Shown piece after piece: positions 24,674 to 33,686 of a DNA stretch of 34,860 nucleotides. The translations under genes and the position numbers were made by a program. Positions within the stretch are counted from its first letter, which is position 1, and each line of letters starts with the position of its first letter. Below the pieces are notes generated by a model. It was not told the DNA's origin. It searched no databases and saw only the letters and a program-made list of their open reading frames with translations. Source of the DNA: Clostridiales bacterium (GTDB lineage Bacteria > Bacillota > Clostridia > Oscillospirales > Acutalibacteraceae); assembly GCA_021202245.1 (NCBI GenBank), contig JAJQDK010000081.1, positions 1 through 34,860 on the forward strand, read 5' to 3'.

Positions 24674-24809
24674 TTTTATAAGCCTCCAAAGCTTTAAACT
24701 CAATTTTCAGATACTGTACGGAGCAGCTTTATTTTATTGTATATAAAATAAATGTATTTATTTAGACATTTTTGCGACTGATTTATTTTTTGTTACAAAG
24801 GATATATTT

Positions 24810-27023
24810 ATGAACAACGAAAATTTTTTGCAGCTTGAGGGAGCTGTTGAAAACATCATTTACAGAAATGAAGAAAACGGATATTCGGTGATTGAAATTT
24901 CCGATGCCGACAACTTTATAACCGCCGTGGGAATTATGCCGCAGATTGGCGCAGGCGATATTGTTAAGCTTACGGGCAGGTACACCACTCACCGCAATTA
25001 CGGAGAGCAGTTTTCCGTGCAGGTTTGCGAGATTTGCCGTCCTACCGAATCGGCGGACATTCTGCGCTACCTTTCGTCGGGAGCCGTCAAGGGCATTGGC
25101 CCTCAAACCGCACAGCGGCTTGTCGCCGAATTCGGAGAGGCCACGCTTGACGTTATGGAAGCTCAGCCGGAGCGTGTGGCTGCGCTGAAGGGCATCTCAA
25201 ATTCAAAGGCGAGGGACTTTTCGGAACAGCTCAAAAAAAACACCGGTGTGCGCACGCTTATGCTTTACCTCGGCGAATACGGAATTTCAAATTCCTCAAC
25301 CGTTAAAATATTTAATGCGCTCGGCGCCGGCTGTACGGATATAATCAAAAAAAATCCCTACATACTTTGTCAGGGCGACTTCGGAGTTTCGTTTGAAAGC
25401 GCCGACATCATAGCCAAGCGTGAAAACCTTGAAACCGACAGCAGCGTGCGTATGAGAGCCGGACTCGCCTATGTTCTGCGCCATAACGAGCGCAACGGTC
25501 ATACCTGCCTGCCCAAGCAAAAGCTTGTTGCAACAGCTTCGGAATTTTTGAATGTAACGTCGGACAAAATCAATGCCTGCCTTGACGAAATGACCTTTGA
25601 CCGTTCGCTTATCCTTGATAATATCGGTGATGAGGAGTTTGTTTTTCTGCCGGATGTTCACCTCAGCGAAATGTATGTTGCCTCAAGGGTGAAAATGCTG
25701 CTTAAATTTCCCTCTGAGAAAATTAAAAACATTGACACTGAAATTAAGCTCTGCGAAAAGGATGACAGCATAACCTACGCAGACCTGCAAAAGGAAGCCA
25801 TTACGCAAGCGCTCACCGAGGGTATGCTGATACTTACGGGCGGCCCGGGCACAGGCAAGACCACCACGCTCAACGCCATAATTAAGATACTCAAGCGCAA
25901 CGGAAAGACCGTTCTGCTTTCCGCCCCCACCGGTCGCGCGGCTCAGCGAATGAGCGACCTCACGGGCAGCGAAGCCAAAACCCTGCACCGTATGCTTGAG
26001 GTGAGCTGGGATAAGCAGGACAATCCCGTATTTAACAAAAACGAACGCAATCAGCTGAAATGCGACGCCCTCATCATTGACGAGGTTTCAATGGTTGACG
26101 TGTTTATTTTTGAGAGCGTAATACGCGCGCTGCCCCTCGGCTGCCGCCTTATTCTTGTGGGCGACTCGGATCAGCTCCCCTCCGTGGGACCGGGAAATAT
26201 TTTAAGCGACCTGACAAACAGCGGAATTATCCCAGTTATAAGGCTGAATGAAATTTTCAGACAGGCGCAGCAAAGCCTTATTGTAACAAACGCTCACCGA
26301 ATTATAAACGGTGAAATGCCTGTATTAAACAGTTCTGACCGAGATTTCTTTTTTCTCAGCAGGAATAATAAAACGGATATTTCTCAGGCAATCACGGAGC
26401 TGTGCAGGTCAAGACTGCCCAAAACCTACGGCTATTCCCCGTTTGAAAACATACAGGTGCTTTCTCCGTCCAAGAAGGGCGAGCTGGGCACTCGTGAGCT
26501 TAATATCAGGCTTCAGGAAGCCTTCAACCCCAAATCTCCTGACAAAACGGAGGTTACCATAGCTTCAAAAACCTTCAGAGTCGGCGACAAGGTAATGCAG
26601 ATAAAAAACAACTATGATATAAGCTGGTACAGGGACGACGGCGAAACCGGAACCGGCATTTTTAACGGCGATATAGGCGTTGTTGAAAGAATAGACAAAA
26701 AGTCAAAATCCATAAAAATCAATTTTTATGACAAAACCGCCGTATACACCTATGAATCCGCCTCCGACCTTGACTTTGCATATGCCGTTACGGTTCACAA
26801 AAGTCAGGGAAATGAGTTTGACACCGTAGTAATTCCGATGTTTCCCGGACCGCCGCAGCTGTATTACAGAAATCTTTTGTACACAGCTGTTACAAGAGCC
26901 AAGAAAACCCTTGTGCTTGTGGGCACGCCGCAAACGGTGGAATATATGGTAAACAATAACCGCCAAACCAAAAGGTACAGCGGTCTGAAGGAATTTTTAT
27001 TGCGTGATGAAGGACTTTATTAA
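24810..27023 (+). CDS. recD2: RecD2-type ATP-dependent DNA helicase
   Basis: A 737-residue SF1B 5'-3' helicase acting in DNA repair without RecBC. An N-terminal OB-like and helix-hairpin-helix region (VKGIGPQTAQRLVAEFG, LKGISNSKARDF) typical of RecD2 is followed by Walker A GGPGTGKTTT near 349, motif Ia SAPTGRAAQRM, Walker B ALIIDEVSMVD, motif III LVGDSDQLPSVGPGN, motif IV region LNEIFRQAQQS, and motifs V/VI AVTVHKSQGNEFD and LLYTAVTRAKKTLVLVG. The length and domain order are complete. The ATG at 24810 is preceded by AAAGGATAT. The comF gene begins inside its last codons. Confidence 0.95.
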   Translation: MNNENFLQLEGAVENIIYRNEENGYSVIEISDADNFITAVGIMPQIGAGDIVKLTGRYTTHRNYGEQFSVQVCEICRPTESADILRYLSSGAVKGIGPQTAQRLVAEFGEATLDVMEAQPERVAALKGISNSKARDFSEQLKKNTGVRTLMLYLGEYGISNSSTVKIFNALGAGCTDIIKKNPYILCQGDFGVSFESADIIAKRENLETDSSVRMRAGLAYVLRHNERNGHTCLPKQKLVATASEFLNVTSDKINACLDEMTFDRSLILDNIGDEEFVFLPDVHLSEMYVASRVKMLLKFPSEKIKNIDTEIKLCEKDDSITYADLQKEAITQALTEGMLILTGGPGTGKTTTLNAIIKILKRNGKTVLLSAPTGRAAQRMSDLTGSEAKTLHRMLEVSWDKQDNPVFNKNERNQLKCDALIIDEVSMVDVFIFESVIRALPLGCRLILVGDSDQLPSVGPGNILSDLTNSGIIPVIRLNEIFRQAQQSLIVTNAHRIINGEMPVLNSSDRDFFFLSRNNKTDISQAITELCRSRLPKTYGYSPFENIQVLSPSKKGELGTRELNIRLQEAFNPKSPDKTEVTIASKTFRVGDKVMQIKNNYDISWYRDDGETGTGIFNGDIGVVERIDKKSKSIKINFYDKTAVYTYESASDLDFAYAVTVHKSQGNEFDTVVIPMFPGPPQLYYRNLLYTAVTRAKKTLVLVGTPQTVEYMVNNNRQTKRYSGLKEFLLRDEGLY

Positions 27024-27670
27024 ACACATTAAAGCCGCAGTAACCGACTTTTTCTTTCCTGTTCGCTGTCCGTATTGCGGCAAAGTGATATTGAGAAACG
27101 AATATGCCTGCGAAAACTGCAAAAAAGCAATTCCCCTCGCCGTCTGCGGTAAGGTATACGGTGGGTCAGTTTTTGTGTGCCGCGCCGTTTCCGTATATGG
27201 ACATATTCAAAAGGGCGGTGCTTAATTTCAAGTTTTACAACTGCGGCGGATACACAAGACAGCTTGCGTTTATGACGGTACAGAGCATTAACGAGGTTTA
27301 CCGGGATGAACATTTTGACCTTGTAACCTGCGTGCCTATGCACAAAAAGCAGCTGAAGCTCAGGCACTACAATCAAGCCGAGCTGCTTGCAAAAGAATGT
27401 GCGGAAATTATGAAGATTCCGTACGAGGATACTCTGATAAAGGTTAAGGACAACAAGCCGCAGCACAGCATAAAAGCAAGCGAACGTTCAAAAAATGTTA
27501 AGGGTGCCTACAAGGCTAAGGACAAAAGCCTGATTGAGGGAAAAAGGCTGCTGATAATTGACGACATAATTACAACGGGCTGTACTCTCGGCGAATGCGG
27601 TAAAACCCTGATGAAAGCCGGCGCCGAAAAAGTGAGCTGCGCAGCAGTTTGCACCGTCATTTTTTCATAA
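27007..27670 (+). pseudogene. comF: ComF-like phosphoribosyltransferase, frameshifted after the zinc finger
   Basis: ComF-family protein linked to DNA uptake and recombination. The N-terminal zinc finger is clear (CPYCGKVILRNEYACENC). The C-terminal PRTase domain includes DIFKRAVLNFKFYN, VTCVPMHKKQLKLRHYNQAELLA and the PRPP loop LLIIDDIITTGCTLGECG. The two halves are in different frames: the first runs on to a stop at 27223-27225, and the second picks up at about GQFLCAAPFPYMDIF. Dropping one G from GGTGGG (27160-27165) joins them into a protein of about 220 residues. The start at 27007 overlaps the recD2 end, suggesting coupling. Read error or a true loss of function. Confidence 0.85.
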
Positions 27671-27677
27671 AATTTTC

Positions 27678-27706
27678 TTGAAATTATCATAGGGGTATAA
27701 TATAAT
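27678..27706 (+). promoter_or_regulatory. Promoter of the MreB-like gene
   Basis: TTGAAA (27678-27683), 17 nt, TATAAT (27701-27706). The leader is about 145 nt. A diverged half of the 34-bp repeat family (TCGGAGCAAGCGCCTGAT, about 27736-27753) and a GGAGCTTGCCCTAAGCTT segment follow in the leader. Confidence 0.7.
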
Positions 27707-27855
27707 TTAAAAAGATATTGATTGTCACGTCAAAGTCGGAGCAAGCGCCTGATTTTAAAATTTCTGATTTGATAAGGAGCTTGCCCTAAGCTTAAGCAAC
27801 AAGGTAATAATTAAAAATCGAAAATATAATAATTTTATTTACGGAGCGACAGATT

Positions 27856-28872
27856 ATGGATATTGCAATTGACCTCGGTTCGGGCAGAACAAGAGTTTTT
27901 ATAGAAAACAAAGGCAAGGTGCTTGACGAAGCAAGCGTTGTCACCTACGATACGGACACAGGCGAAATTTACGCCGTTGGAGATGAAGCATATGATATGA
28001 TAGGCAAAACTCCCGTTGGCATTAAAGCCGTTCATCCGCTTGACAGCGGAGTAATAGCGGAGTCGGAGCTGGGAGAGGATATGGTTTCAATCCTTCTCAG
28101 GGAGGTATGCTCCGTTAAAATCGTGATGCCCAGAATTGTTACCGCAATTCCCTGTGAGGTTACGGAAGTAGAAAAGCGCGCGGTAGTAAATGCAGTAAGC
28201 GCTTTCGGCGCAAGGCGGGTGTTTCTGATTGAAAGCCCCAAGGCGGCTGCTTTGGGCTGCGGAGTTGACATCACAAGCCCCCACGGAATTCTCATTGCGG
28301 ACATCGGAAGCGGAAGCGCCGACATTGCGGTAATTACCCTCGGCGGAATTGCCGTGTCTAAAAGCGTTAAGCACGCAGGCAGTACGATGGATATGGAAAT
28401 TGTAAAATACATCAGAAAGAAATACAATCTCATCATCGGAACAAATATGGCTGAAAAATGCAAAAAGGCTGTCGGCTGTGTCAAAGCTCCGGCTGAGGAT
28501 GAAACATTCAGACTGAAGGGCAGAGATGCCGTCAGCGGTCTGCCGAAATTCATTGACGTGACCTCCTCGGAAATCAAGGAAGCGATTGAAGATACCGCGC
28601 TTGAAATTGTCAACGGAATTAAATCCGTGCTTGAAAAAACTCCGCCTGAGCTGACCTCAGATATATACACGGACGGAATTATCCTTACGGGCGGCCTCGC
28701 AAAGCTGAAAGGTCTGCCCAGACTTGTAAGTGAGTCAACCAAGCTGAGGGTACGGGTTCACAAAGAAGCCGCCGACTGCGTGATTATGGGCTGCGGTAAA
28801 GCTATAAAATATATCGGCGAGGCCGAAAAATCGCAGGACAGCGAAATCTCCCCCCTGCTAACAGCATATTAA
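27856..28872 (+). CDS. MreB/Mbl-family actin-like protein
   Basis: A 338-residue bacterial actin homologue expected to form membrane-associated filaments that guide wall synthesis. The ATPase fold shows phosphate loop 1 (IAIDLGSGRTRVF, 3-15), phosphate loop 2 (IADIGSGSADIAVITLGG, near 148) and the adenosine motif (GIILTGGLAKLKGLPRLV, near 276). An N-terminal helix with AVHPLDSGVIAESELGE is also typical. GGAG lies about 10 bases before the ATG at 27856. No mreC or mreD follows; the gene is alone with its own promoter and terminator. It could be one of several MreB paralogues, so mreB, mbl or mreBH cannot be chosen. Confidence 0.88.
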   Translation: MDIAIDLGSGRTRVFIENKGKVLDEASVVTYDTDTGEIYAVGDEAYDMIGKTPVGIKAVHPLDSGVIAESELGEDMVSILLREVCSVKIVMPRIVTAIPCEVTEVEKRAVVNAVSAFGARRVFLIESPKAAALGCGVDITSPHGILIADIGSGSADIAVITLGGIAVSKSVKHAGSTMDMEIVKYIRKKYNLIIGTNMAEKCKKAVGCVKAPAEDETFRLKGRDAVSGLPKFIDVTSSEIKEAIEDTALEIVNGIKSVLEKTPPELTSDIYTDGIILTGGLAKLKGLPRLVSESTKLRVRVHKEAADCVIMGCGKAIKYIGEAEKSQDSEISPLLTAY

Positions 28873-28889
28873 AATAAAAACATCCTCAA

Positions 28890-28928
28890 AAAAATCCCCT
28901 TGCAGCTTTAATGCAAGGGGATTTTTGA
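28890..28928. terminator. Bidirectional terminator between mreB-like and alkaline phosphatase genes
   Basis: A perfect 15-bp stem AAAAATCCCCTTGCA (28890-28904) / TGCAAGGGGATTTTT (28912-28926), loop 7 nt. It has A/T tails on both sides and serves two convergent genes. Confidence 0.88.
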
Positions 28929-28970
28929 AATATTTGCAGTTGATTTTTTACGCAATCGCTTTTCGGTCCG

Positions 28971-30178
28971 CTATTCACGAGCCGCTTTGATTACCTCTCT
29001 CATATAATCGGCGATGTCTGTATTATCTATAAGCTCTTCTTCGCACAAACCGGCTGACTGCGCACCGCCTGCCATAAGCAGAACATTTGTGTTGGTATGA
29101 TCTCCGCCGGAAGTAAAGAGGTCGTTGTTGATGTCGTCAACAGTGGGGTTGTCGGGGAGCATTACTCCGCCTGTTTCGTGGTCGGCGGTTATAATTATCA
29201 GCGTGCCCGGATTATCCTCCGCCCACTGCAAAACATATTCTATTGTATTGTCAAAAGCCTCCATCTGCTCGATTGTGGAATCCATATCCAGCTCGGCCTC
29301 GAACACATCTATGTTGCTCGCCTCAACCATCATAAAGAAACCGTCGTCGTTGTCAAGCAGCTCAAGAGCCTTTGCCGTCATTGTGGTGAGAGAAGGCGTC
29401 ATCTCGGCATCGTCCATATTGTCGTATGCAAACATACCGAGCACCTTGCCGTCGTCGGCTGTAAGGCTGAGAAGCTCTTCCTCTTCGGTGATGAAGGTGT
29501 AATTATTATCCTCCACAGCAGTTTGTACCTTGGGCGAATTGGTATAGAACTGTCTTCCGCCGCCGAACATTACATCAACTCCGGCATTAACCATTCCGCG
29601 CAAAATCTGCGGATAGTTTTCTCGTGAGCTGTTGTGAGCCACCATTCCGGCAGGCGTTGCGTGGCAGACATAATGGCGGTCTACAAGTCCGGTTTTCATT
29701 CCCTGCGACATTGCAAATTCACAAATTGTTTCTACCTCGTTGCCGTCTGCATCAATTCCTATGGAGCCGTTATAGGTTTTGTATCCCGTGCTGATAGCGG
29801 TTGACGATGCGGCGCTGTCGGTAAACTCGGCATAACCGTCGGTTACCGACTGAGAATAGGTGGTAACGTAGGTTTTGTTCTCCAGTCCGCTCATAAGCAG
29901 GCTGTCGCCCTTGACTACCTCGGCAGCCTTGATGATGTTTTCACCCATACCATCGCCAATCATCAAAATAACATTCTTGACGGGAACGTCCTCCTCCAGG
30001 TCGTACACCTTGTACTCTCCCCAGCAAAGCTCGTCTGTTTCGGGTGCGGTAGATTCCTGCGCCGTGTCGGTCTGAGCCGTTGCGGTTGTTTCATCGGCTG
30101 TAGATCTGCCGTTATCGGCGCACGCAGCAAACGAACAAACCATTATTGCCGAAAGCAACAGAGCAAAAATTTTTTCAT
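28971..30178 (-). pseudogene. phoA: Alkaline phosphatase lipoprotein (PhoA family); signal peptide out of frame
   Basis: A phosphomonoesterase outside the membrane. Active-site features: VILMIGDGMG (metal Asp), FTDSAASSTA with the nucleophile Ser, VDRHYVCHATPAG, MMVEASNID and IITADHETGGVM. The lipobox is SFAAC. ATG at 30178 with AGAGGAAA upstream is followed by A6 T5 (T6 on the plus strand at 30170-30175) and reads MKKFLLCCFRQ-stop. One more A gives MKKIFALLLSAIMVCSFAAC, a textbook lipoprotein signal, in frame with the remaining 390 residues. The only in-frame later start (30158) would lose the positive n-region. It lies alone between two terminators. Confidence 0.88.
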
Positions 30179-30223
30179 TTTTGTTTCCTCTTTCCTAAAA
30201 AATTTCTCCGAATGTATAACTAT

Positions 30224-30296
30224 ATTTTAGCGTATATTTCAGCCTTTTTCAATATAATAATTAAAATATTTTATGCAATTTTTTAGATTTTGTCAA
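30224..30296 (-). promoter_or_regulatory. Two tandem promoters of the alkaline phosphatase gene
   Basis: Distal: TTGACA (30291-30296), 17 nt, TAAAAT (30268-30273). Proximal: TTGAAA (30247-30252), 17 nt, TAAAAT (30224-30229). Both have ideal spacing on the minus strand. No clear Pho box was recognised. Confidence 0.65.
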
Positions 30297-30332
30297 TATT
30301 TTTAACGTACAAGGGTTGTATTTCAAGAGAAA

Positions 30333-30640
30333 TGTCACGGAGTGACAAAAGGTTTGCCGTTTTCGCAGAAAACACAGTGTGCGGCATTGCCGCAACGCAT
30401 ACCACTGTGTACCAGCGTATAATTTCCCACACGTCCGTAGCGGCGGTCAGTGACCGCCACAGATACAAACGGTATAGTTATGCAAAAAAGCCTACCACTG
30501 TGTACAAGCGTTTATTAACTATCGACTTTGTAGGGGCGGATAGTATCCGCCCGAGGTAAAAGCAGGATGTTTTAATTAAAAATAAAACTTGATAAAGTTA
30601 TATTCGTTTACCGTTAAATCAAAAATGGATTAAATCATTG
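30333..30640. repeat. Palindrome-rich intergenic mosaic, region B
   Basis: The 30300-30700 gap is non-coding. Palindromes with 1-3 nt centres follow one another: TGTCAC-gga-GTGACA, GTTTTC-gca-GAAAAC, TGCGGC-att-GCCGCA, GGCGGTCAGTGACCGCC and GGGCGGATAGTATCCGCCC. CACACGTCCGTAGCGGCGG occurs at 30430. ACCACTGTGTAC occurs twice (30401 and 30494). Segment 30401-30462 is an inverted copy of 17140-17201, while 30557-30630 is a direct copy of 16985-17060, so modules have been shuffled. A 61-codon open frame here follows the repeat and is not a credible gene. Confidence 0.75.
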
Positions 30641-30704
30641 CTGTAGAAACAACAGTTTTAATTCTTAAGCTGACGGCTGCGGAGTTCACTGCAATCATTC
30701 AAAA

Positions 30705-30743
30705 CGATAAAAACCGCCGCACGGTTTTTGAGCTGTGCGGCGG
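30705..30743 (-). terminator. Terminator of the Big_2/YARHG gene
   Basis: A perfect 9-bp GC-rich stem CCGCCGCAC (30714-30722) / GTGCGGCGG (30735-30743), followed by TTTTTATCG on the minus strand. Confidence 0.85.
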
Positions 30744-30762
30744 CATATGTAGAATTGCCGTG

Positions 30763-31729
30763 TTATCTGTATTTTGTGAGAAGAGAAACATTATAGCGTT
30801 CCGTTTCATTGAGGTCGTTCATAGTAAAGCTTGAATCGGCGTGGTACCAGGATTTGCTCTCAAAATAGCTTTGAATAGAGTCAGTCTTGAATACATAACC
30901 GTTACGAGCATAAATTTCGTTTATGGCATACTGAGCCTCGCTTGCGGAAAGAGAGGAAACCTCGCTTTCACTTAGCTTTCTTGTGGATGAGTCGGCAAAC
31001 ATATATTCCGAGCTGTCTGAGCTGCTCGATGTGCCGCCGCTCGATGAGCCGGAGGAGCTGTCGGAGGACTCACTCTCGGAGGGCTGAGTGCTTTCGGAGG
31101 TTGATTCGGTGGAATCAGTGCTTTCCTCGGCGGAATCGGATGACTCCGTGCTTGATTTTACCGTGACGGTGCAGGATGCCTTTTTGCCGTTTTCTGTAGT
31201 GCAGCTTATGCTTGCCACTCCTGCTTTTACTCCGGTAACGAAGCCGGAGCTGCTGACAACGGCAACGCTCTCGTCCGAGGAGCTCCATTCAACCGATGTG
31301 TCCGTTGCGTTTGTCGGCAGAACCTTTGCCGTAAGCTCAATTTTCTTGCCTACGGTAACGGATGCGTTCTCGCTGTCAAGTGTGACCGAGGTAACCTCAA
31401 TCGGGTTTACGGTGACGTTACATTCATCCTTAACTCCGTTGTCGGTCATAGCGGTAATTATTGCCGTGCCCTCGCCCACTCCCTTGACTGTTCCGTCGGT
31501 GGTAACTGTTACTACGTTTTCGTTGGATGACGACCAGGTAACGGACTTGTCGCTCACGCCCTCGGGAGAAATGGAAGTAGTCAGCTCCGAGCTGTCGCCT
31601 ATCAGGAGCGACAGGCTCTCACTGCTGATTGTAATGCTCTCTGCCTGAGAAGAAGCAAAAAGAGAGCAGGAGCAAAAAATCATCGGTATTGCTAAAATTA
31701 TACATAAAGCCGAATACAGCTTTTTTCAT
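30763..31729 (-). pseudogene. Exported Big_2 (Ig-like) and YARHG-domain protein; signal peptide out of frame
   Basis: A surface or secreted protein. Two bacterial Ig-like (Big_2) domains come first (SVTWSSSNENVVTVTTDGTV and SVEWSSSDESVAVVSSSGFV mark them), then a roughly 60-residue Ser/Glu/Thr linker, then a C-terminal YARHG-type domain (LSASEAQYAINEIYARNGYV with a final W-Y and NETERYNVSLL). Big_2 domains often bind surfaces; YARHG is found in exported, often wall-linked proteins, with unknown role. ATG at 31729 (GGGTGA upstream) is followed by A6 (T6, 31721-31726) in the wrong frame. One A fewer gives MKKLYSALCIILAIPMIFC, a good signal peptide. A TTTACA-17-TAAAAT promoter lies at 31765-31793. 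Confidence 0.8.
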
Positions 31730-31799
31730 TGAAATCACCCGCAATATTAAAATCAATTTACTTTATTTTACAATATATTGCATTTTTTGTAAATACTTT

Positions 31800-32426
31800 T
31801 CACTGTTTTGAATTTCTCTCATTTTTTGAAAAAATACAGCCGCAGTAATTTTGCCTGTAGAGATTGTATTCGTGCGACAAGGCTATTGAGCGCTTGTAGC
31901 CTTCTTTCTTTTTAAAATCACTGTAAAGCCAGCTTACGCCGTATTTTTCCGCACACTGCGCACCTATGGTGTTGAGCACGTCTGCGTTTTTAAGAGGGCT
32001 TATGCTCAGTGTGGTGGTAAAATAATCCGCGCCTGTTTCCTTTGCCTTTTGCGCAGAAGCGGACAGCCTGAGCTTAAAGCATTCAAGGCAGCGCCTGCCG
32101 CCCTCAGGTTCGTTTTCAAGCCCCCTTGCCGCCTTAAAGAACTCATCGGGGTTATAGTCGCCGTCAATTATGCTGACGGGATTTTCAAGCTTCATCAGAG
32201 AAATCAAACGTTTTTCTTCACTGAGACGGTAGTCGTATTCTTCTTTTATAGAAATATTGGGATTGTAATAAAAAACGGTAATCCTGAAATATCTTGAAAG
32301 ATACTCAAGGCAATAGCTTGAACACGGTGCGCAGCAGGCATGCAGCAAAAGCGTGGGAGTCAGGTGCTTTTGCCGATTTTCTTCAATTACCCTATCAAGC
32401 ATTTTTTGATAATTTATCTTATTCAT
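31800..32426 (-). CDS. queH: Epoxyqueuosine reductase QueH
   Basis: Converts epoxyqueuosine to queuosine in tRNA anticodons, replacing the cobalamin enzyme QueG. The 208-residue protein has the DUF208 Cys clusters: LLLHACCAPCSSY near 27-39, RRCLECFKLR near 110 and QNYCGC near the C-terminus, which bind an Fe-S cluster and a second metal. TTTLSISPLKNAD and the YSDFKKKEGYKRSI segment are also typical. Its ATG lies inside the last codons of the HAD gene (8-bp overlap) without a good ribosome site, so translation is probably coupled. No other queuosine gene is in the window. Confidence 0.93.
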   Translation of the reverse strand: MNKINYQKMLDRVIEENRQKHLTPTLLLHACCAPCSSYCLEYLSRYFRITVFYYNPNISIKEEYDYRLSEEKRLISLMKLENPVSIIDGDYNPDEFFKAARGLENEPEGGRRCLECFKLRLSASAQKAKETGADYFTTTLSISPLKNADVLNTIGAQCAEKYGVSWLYSDFKKKEGYKRSIALSHEYNLYRQNYCGCIFSKNERNSKQ

Positions 32427-33081
32427 TTAAACCACTGATGTACTCATAAAGCTCCTCCGTAGTTTTAGCTACATACGGAGTGCCTGCGTTAAGCAGCTCA
32501 TCTCTGCCCCTGAACCCCCACTCAACGCCGACCATTCTAATTCCTGCATTTTTGGCAGTGTAAACATCAACATTGCTGTCGCCTATATAGATGCACTCGT
32601 CTTTTGATACACCGCACTCGTCAAGCATATCAAGTAGCGCTTCGCTGTCCGACTTGGGTTTATATTGAGGCTTTTGCCCGCAGACCGCAGTAAAGGAGTG
32701 ATTGGGATATACCTTTGCCAAAATCCTGCCGACAAATTCATCCGGCTTGTTGGAATGAACCGCTGTTTTTATTTTGCAGCTGCTGAGCCTGCTTAAAAGC
32801 TCGGCGCAGCCCTCATAGGGCGCCGTGTTATCATTGCAGTGCAGGACATATTCGGCATTAAAGGTGTCGTAAACAATTTTTTCAAGCTCTTCGTCCGCAC
32901 AGGCCTCACCCATTGCCCTTTTTACCAATACGGCTCTGCCGTCGCCGAGATACTGTTTGAAATTTTCTATCGGCTTTTCCTCCAGTCCGGCTTTTTTCAG
33001 TCCCTTATTTACACTCTGCGCCAAATCAACAAGAGAATTTATAAGCGTGCCGTCCAAATCAAATACTGCCATTTTTATCAT
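32419..33081 (-). CDS. HAD-family phosphatase, phosphoglycolate phosphatase-like
   Basis: A 220-residue cytosolic haloacid dehalogenase-type phosphatase. Motif I is FDLDGTL with both Asp residues, motif II TAVHSNKP, motif III Lys in KPQYKPKSD, and motif IV IYIGDSNVDVYTAKNAG. The helical cap (type C1) between I and II fits Gph/PGP-like enzymes, but substrate range in this family is broad. ATG at 33081 has GAGGT seven bases upstream and begins 11 bp after the cyclase-like gene ends. It overlaps queH, so the three form one transcript. Confidence 0.88.
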   Translation of the reverse strand: MIKMAVFDLDGTLINSLVDLAQSVNKGLKKAGLEEKPIENFKQYLGDGRAVLVKRAMGEACADEELEKIVYDTFNAEYVLHCNDNTAPYEGCAELLSRLSSCKIKTAVHSNKPDEFVGRILAKVYPNHSFTAVCGQKPQYKPKSDSEALLDMLDECGVSKDECIYIGDSNVDVYTAKNAGIRMVGVEWGFRGRDELLNAGTPYVAKTTEELYEYISGLNE

Positions 33082-33092
33082 AGTTTTCAACC

Positions 33093-33686
33093 TCAATTAA
33101 GTCCTTTTTCCTGTTCAAATAAAATTGCCCTGCAGGGAGCCGCCTCAAGTCCGCCGAGCTTTACGGGAAAAGCGCATAAATCATACTCGCCGTCATCAAT
33201 TTCGGAAAGATTTAAGCTTTCAAGCACAACTATGCCCTTGCGTGCAAGCGTCAGGTGCGGTCTTTCCTCATCAAACGAGGGCGCTATAGAGGGCGCATCG
33301 GTACCCACAAGCACCACACGGCTTTCGGCAAGCACTATTGCGGCAGACTGAGAAACAAAGGTGTTTCCCTCGCCGTGAAAAAGAATACGCTTTTTGCAAT
33401 ACGGCAAAAGTCTTTCCATATCTTCGCCCGTCAAAATACCGTCAATGCTGATAACCGTGCATTTTCCGTAAAATGTATTGAGCCTGATGTTGTCAATCGC
33501 TTCGCCGTCGGGGCAAAAGTGCAGAGGTGCGGCAATGTGAGTTCCTGCGTGCGCAGACATTGAAACCGCTGACAAATTCTAGCTATCCCCCGAATCAATG
33601 CTTTTTATAAATTACGCCATGGTTTTCGGGTCTCCGTCAAAAACCGGAGAAGTGATTGTATCCCGTGAAATATCGTGAATTATCAT
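33093..33686 (-). pseudogene. Cyclase-family (kynurenine formamidase-like) protein with two in-frame stops
   Basis: A metal-dependent amide or ester hydrolase of the cyclase family (KynB-like). ATG at 33686 with GAGGAGG upstream reads MIIHDISRDTITSPVFDGDP, the standard family start. TAA at 33612-33614 (codon 25) and TAG at 33579-33581 (codon 36) interrupt the same frame, which then gives NLSAVSMSAHAGTHIAAPLH, the metal-binding HxGTHxDxPxH motif with Ala where Asp is usual. In the family the position of the TAG is normally Tyr in a GD-x-YNLS context. The rest, to LGGLEAAPCRAIL, looks normal. Two stops plus an altered metal-site residue suggest genuine decay. An internal ATG (33575) would leave a truncated protein. 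Confidence 0.8.

Noticed and set aside
28032..28742. 236-codon minus-strand open frame opposite the MreB-like gene
   Set aside because: It mirrors the codon pattern of a clearly recognisable actin-like gene, has no ribosome site and no family resemblance.
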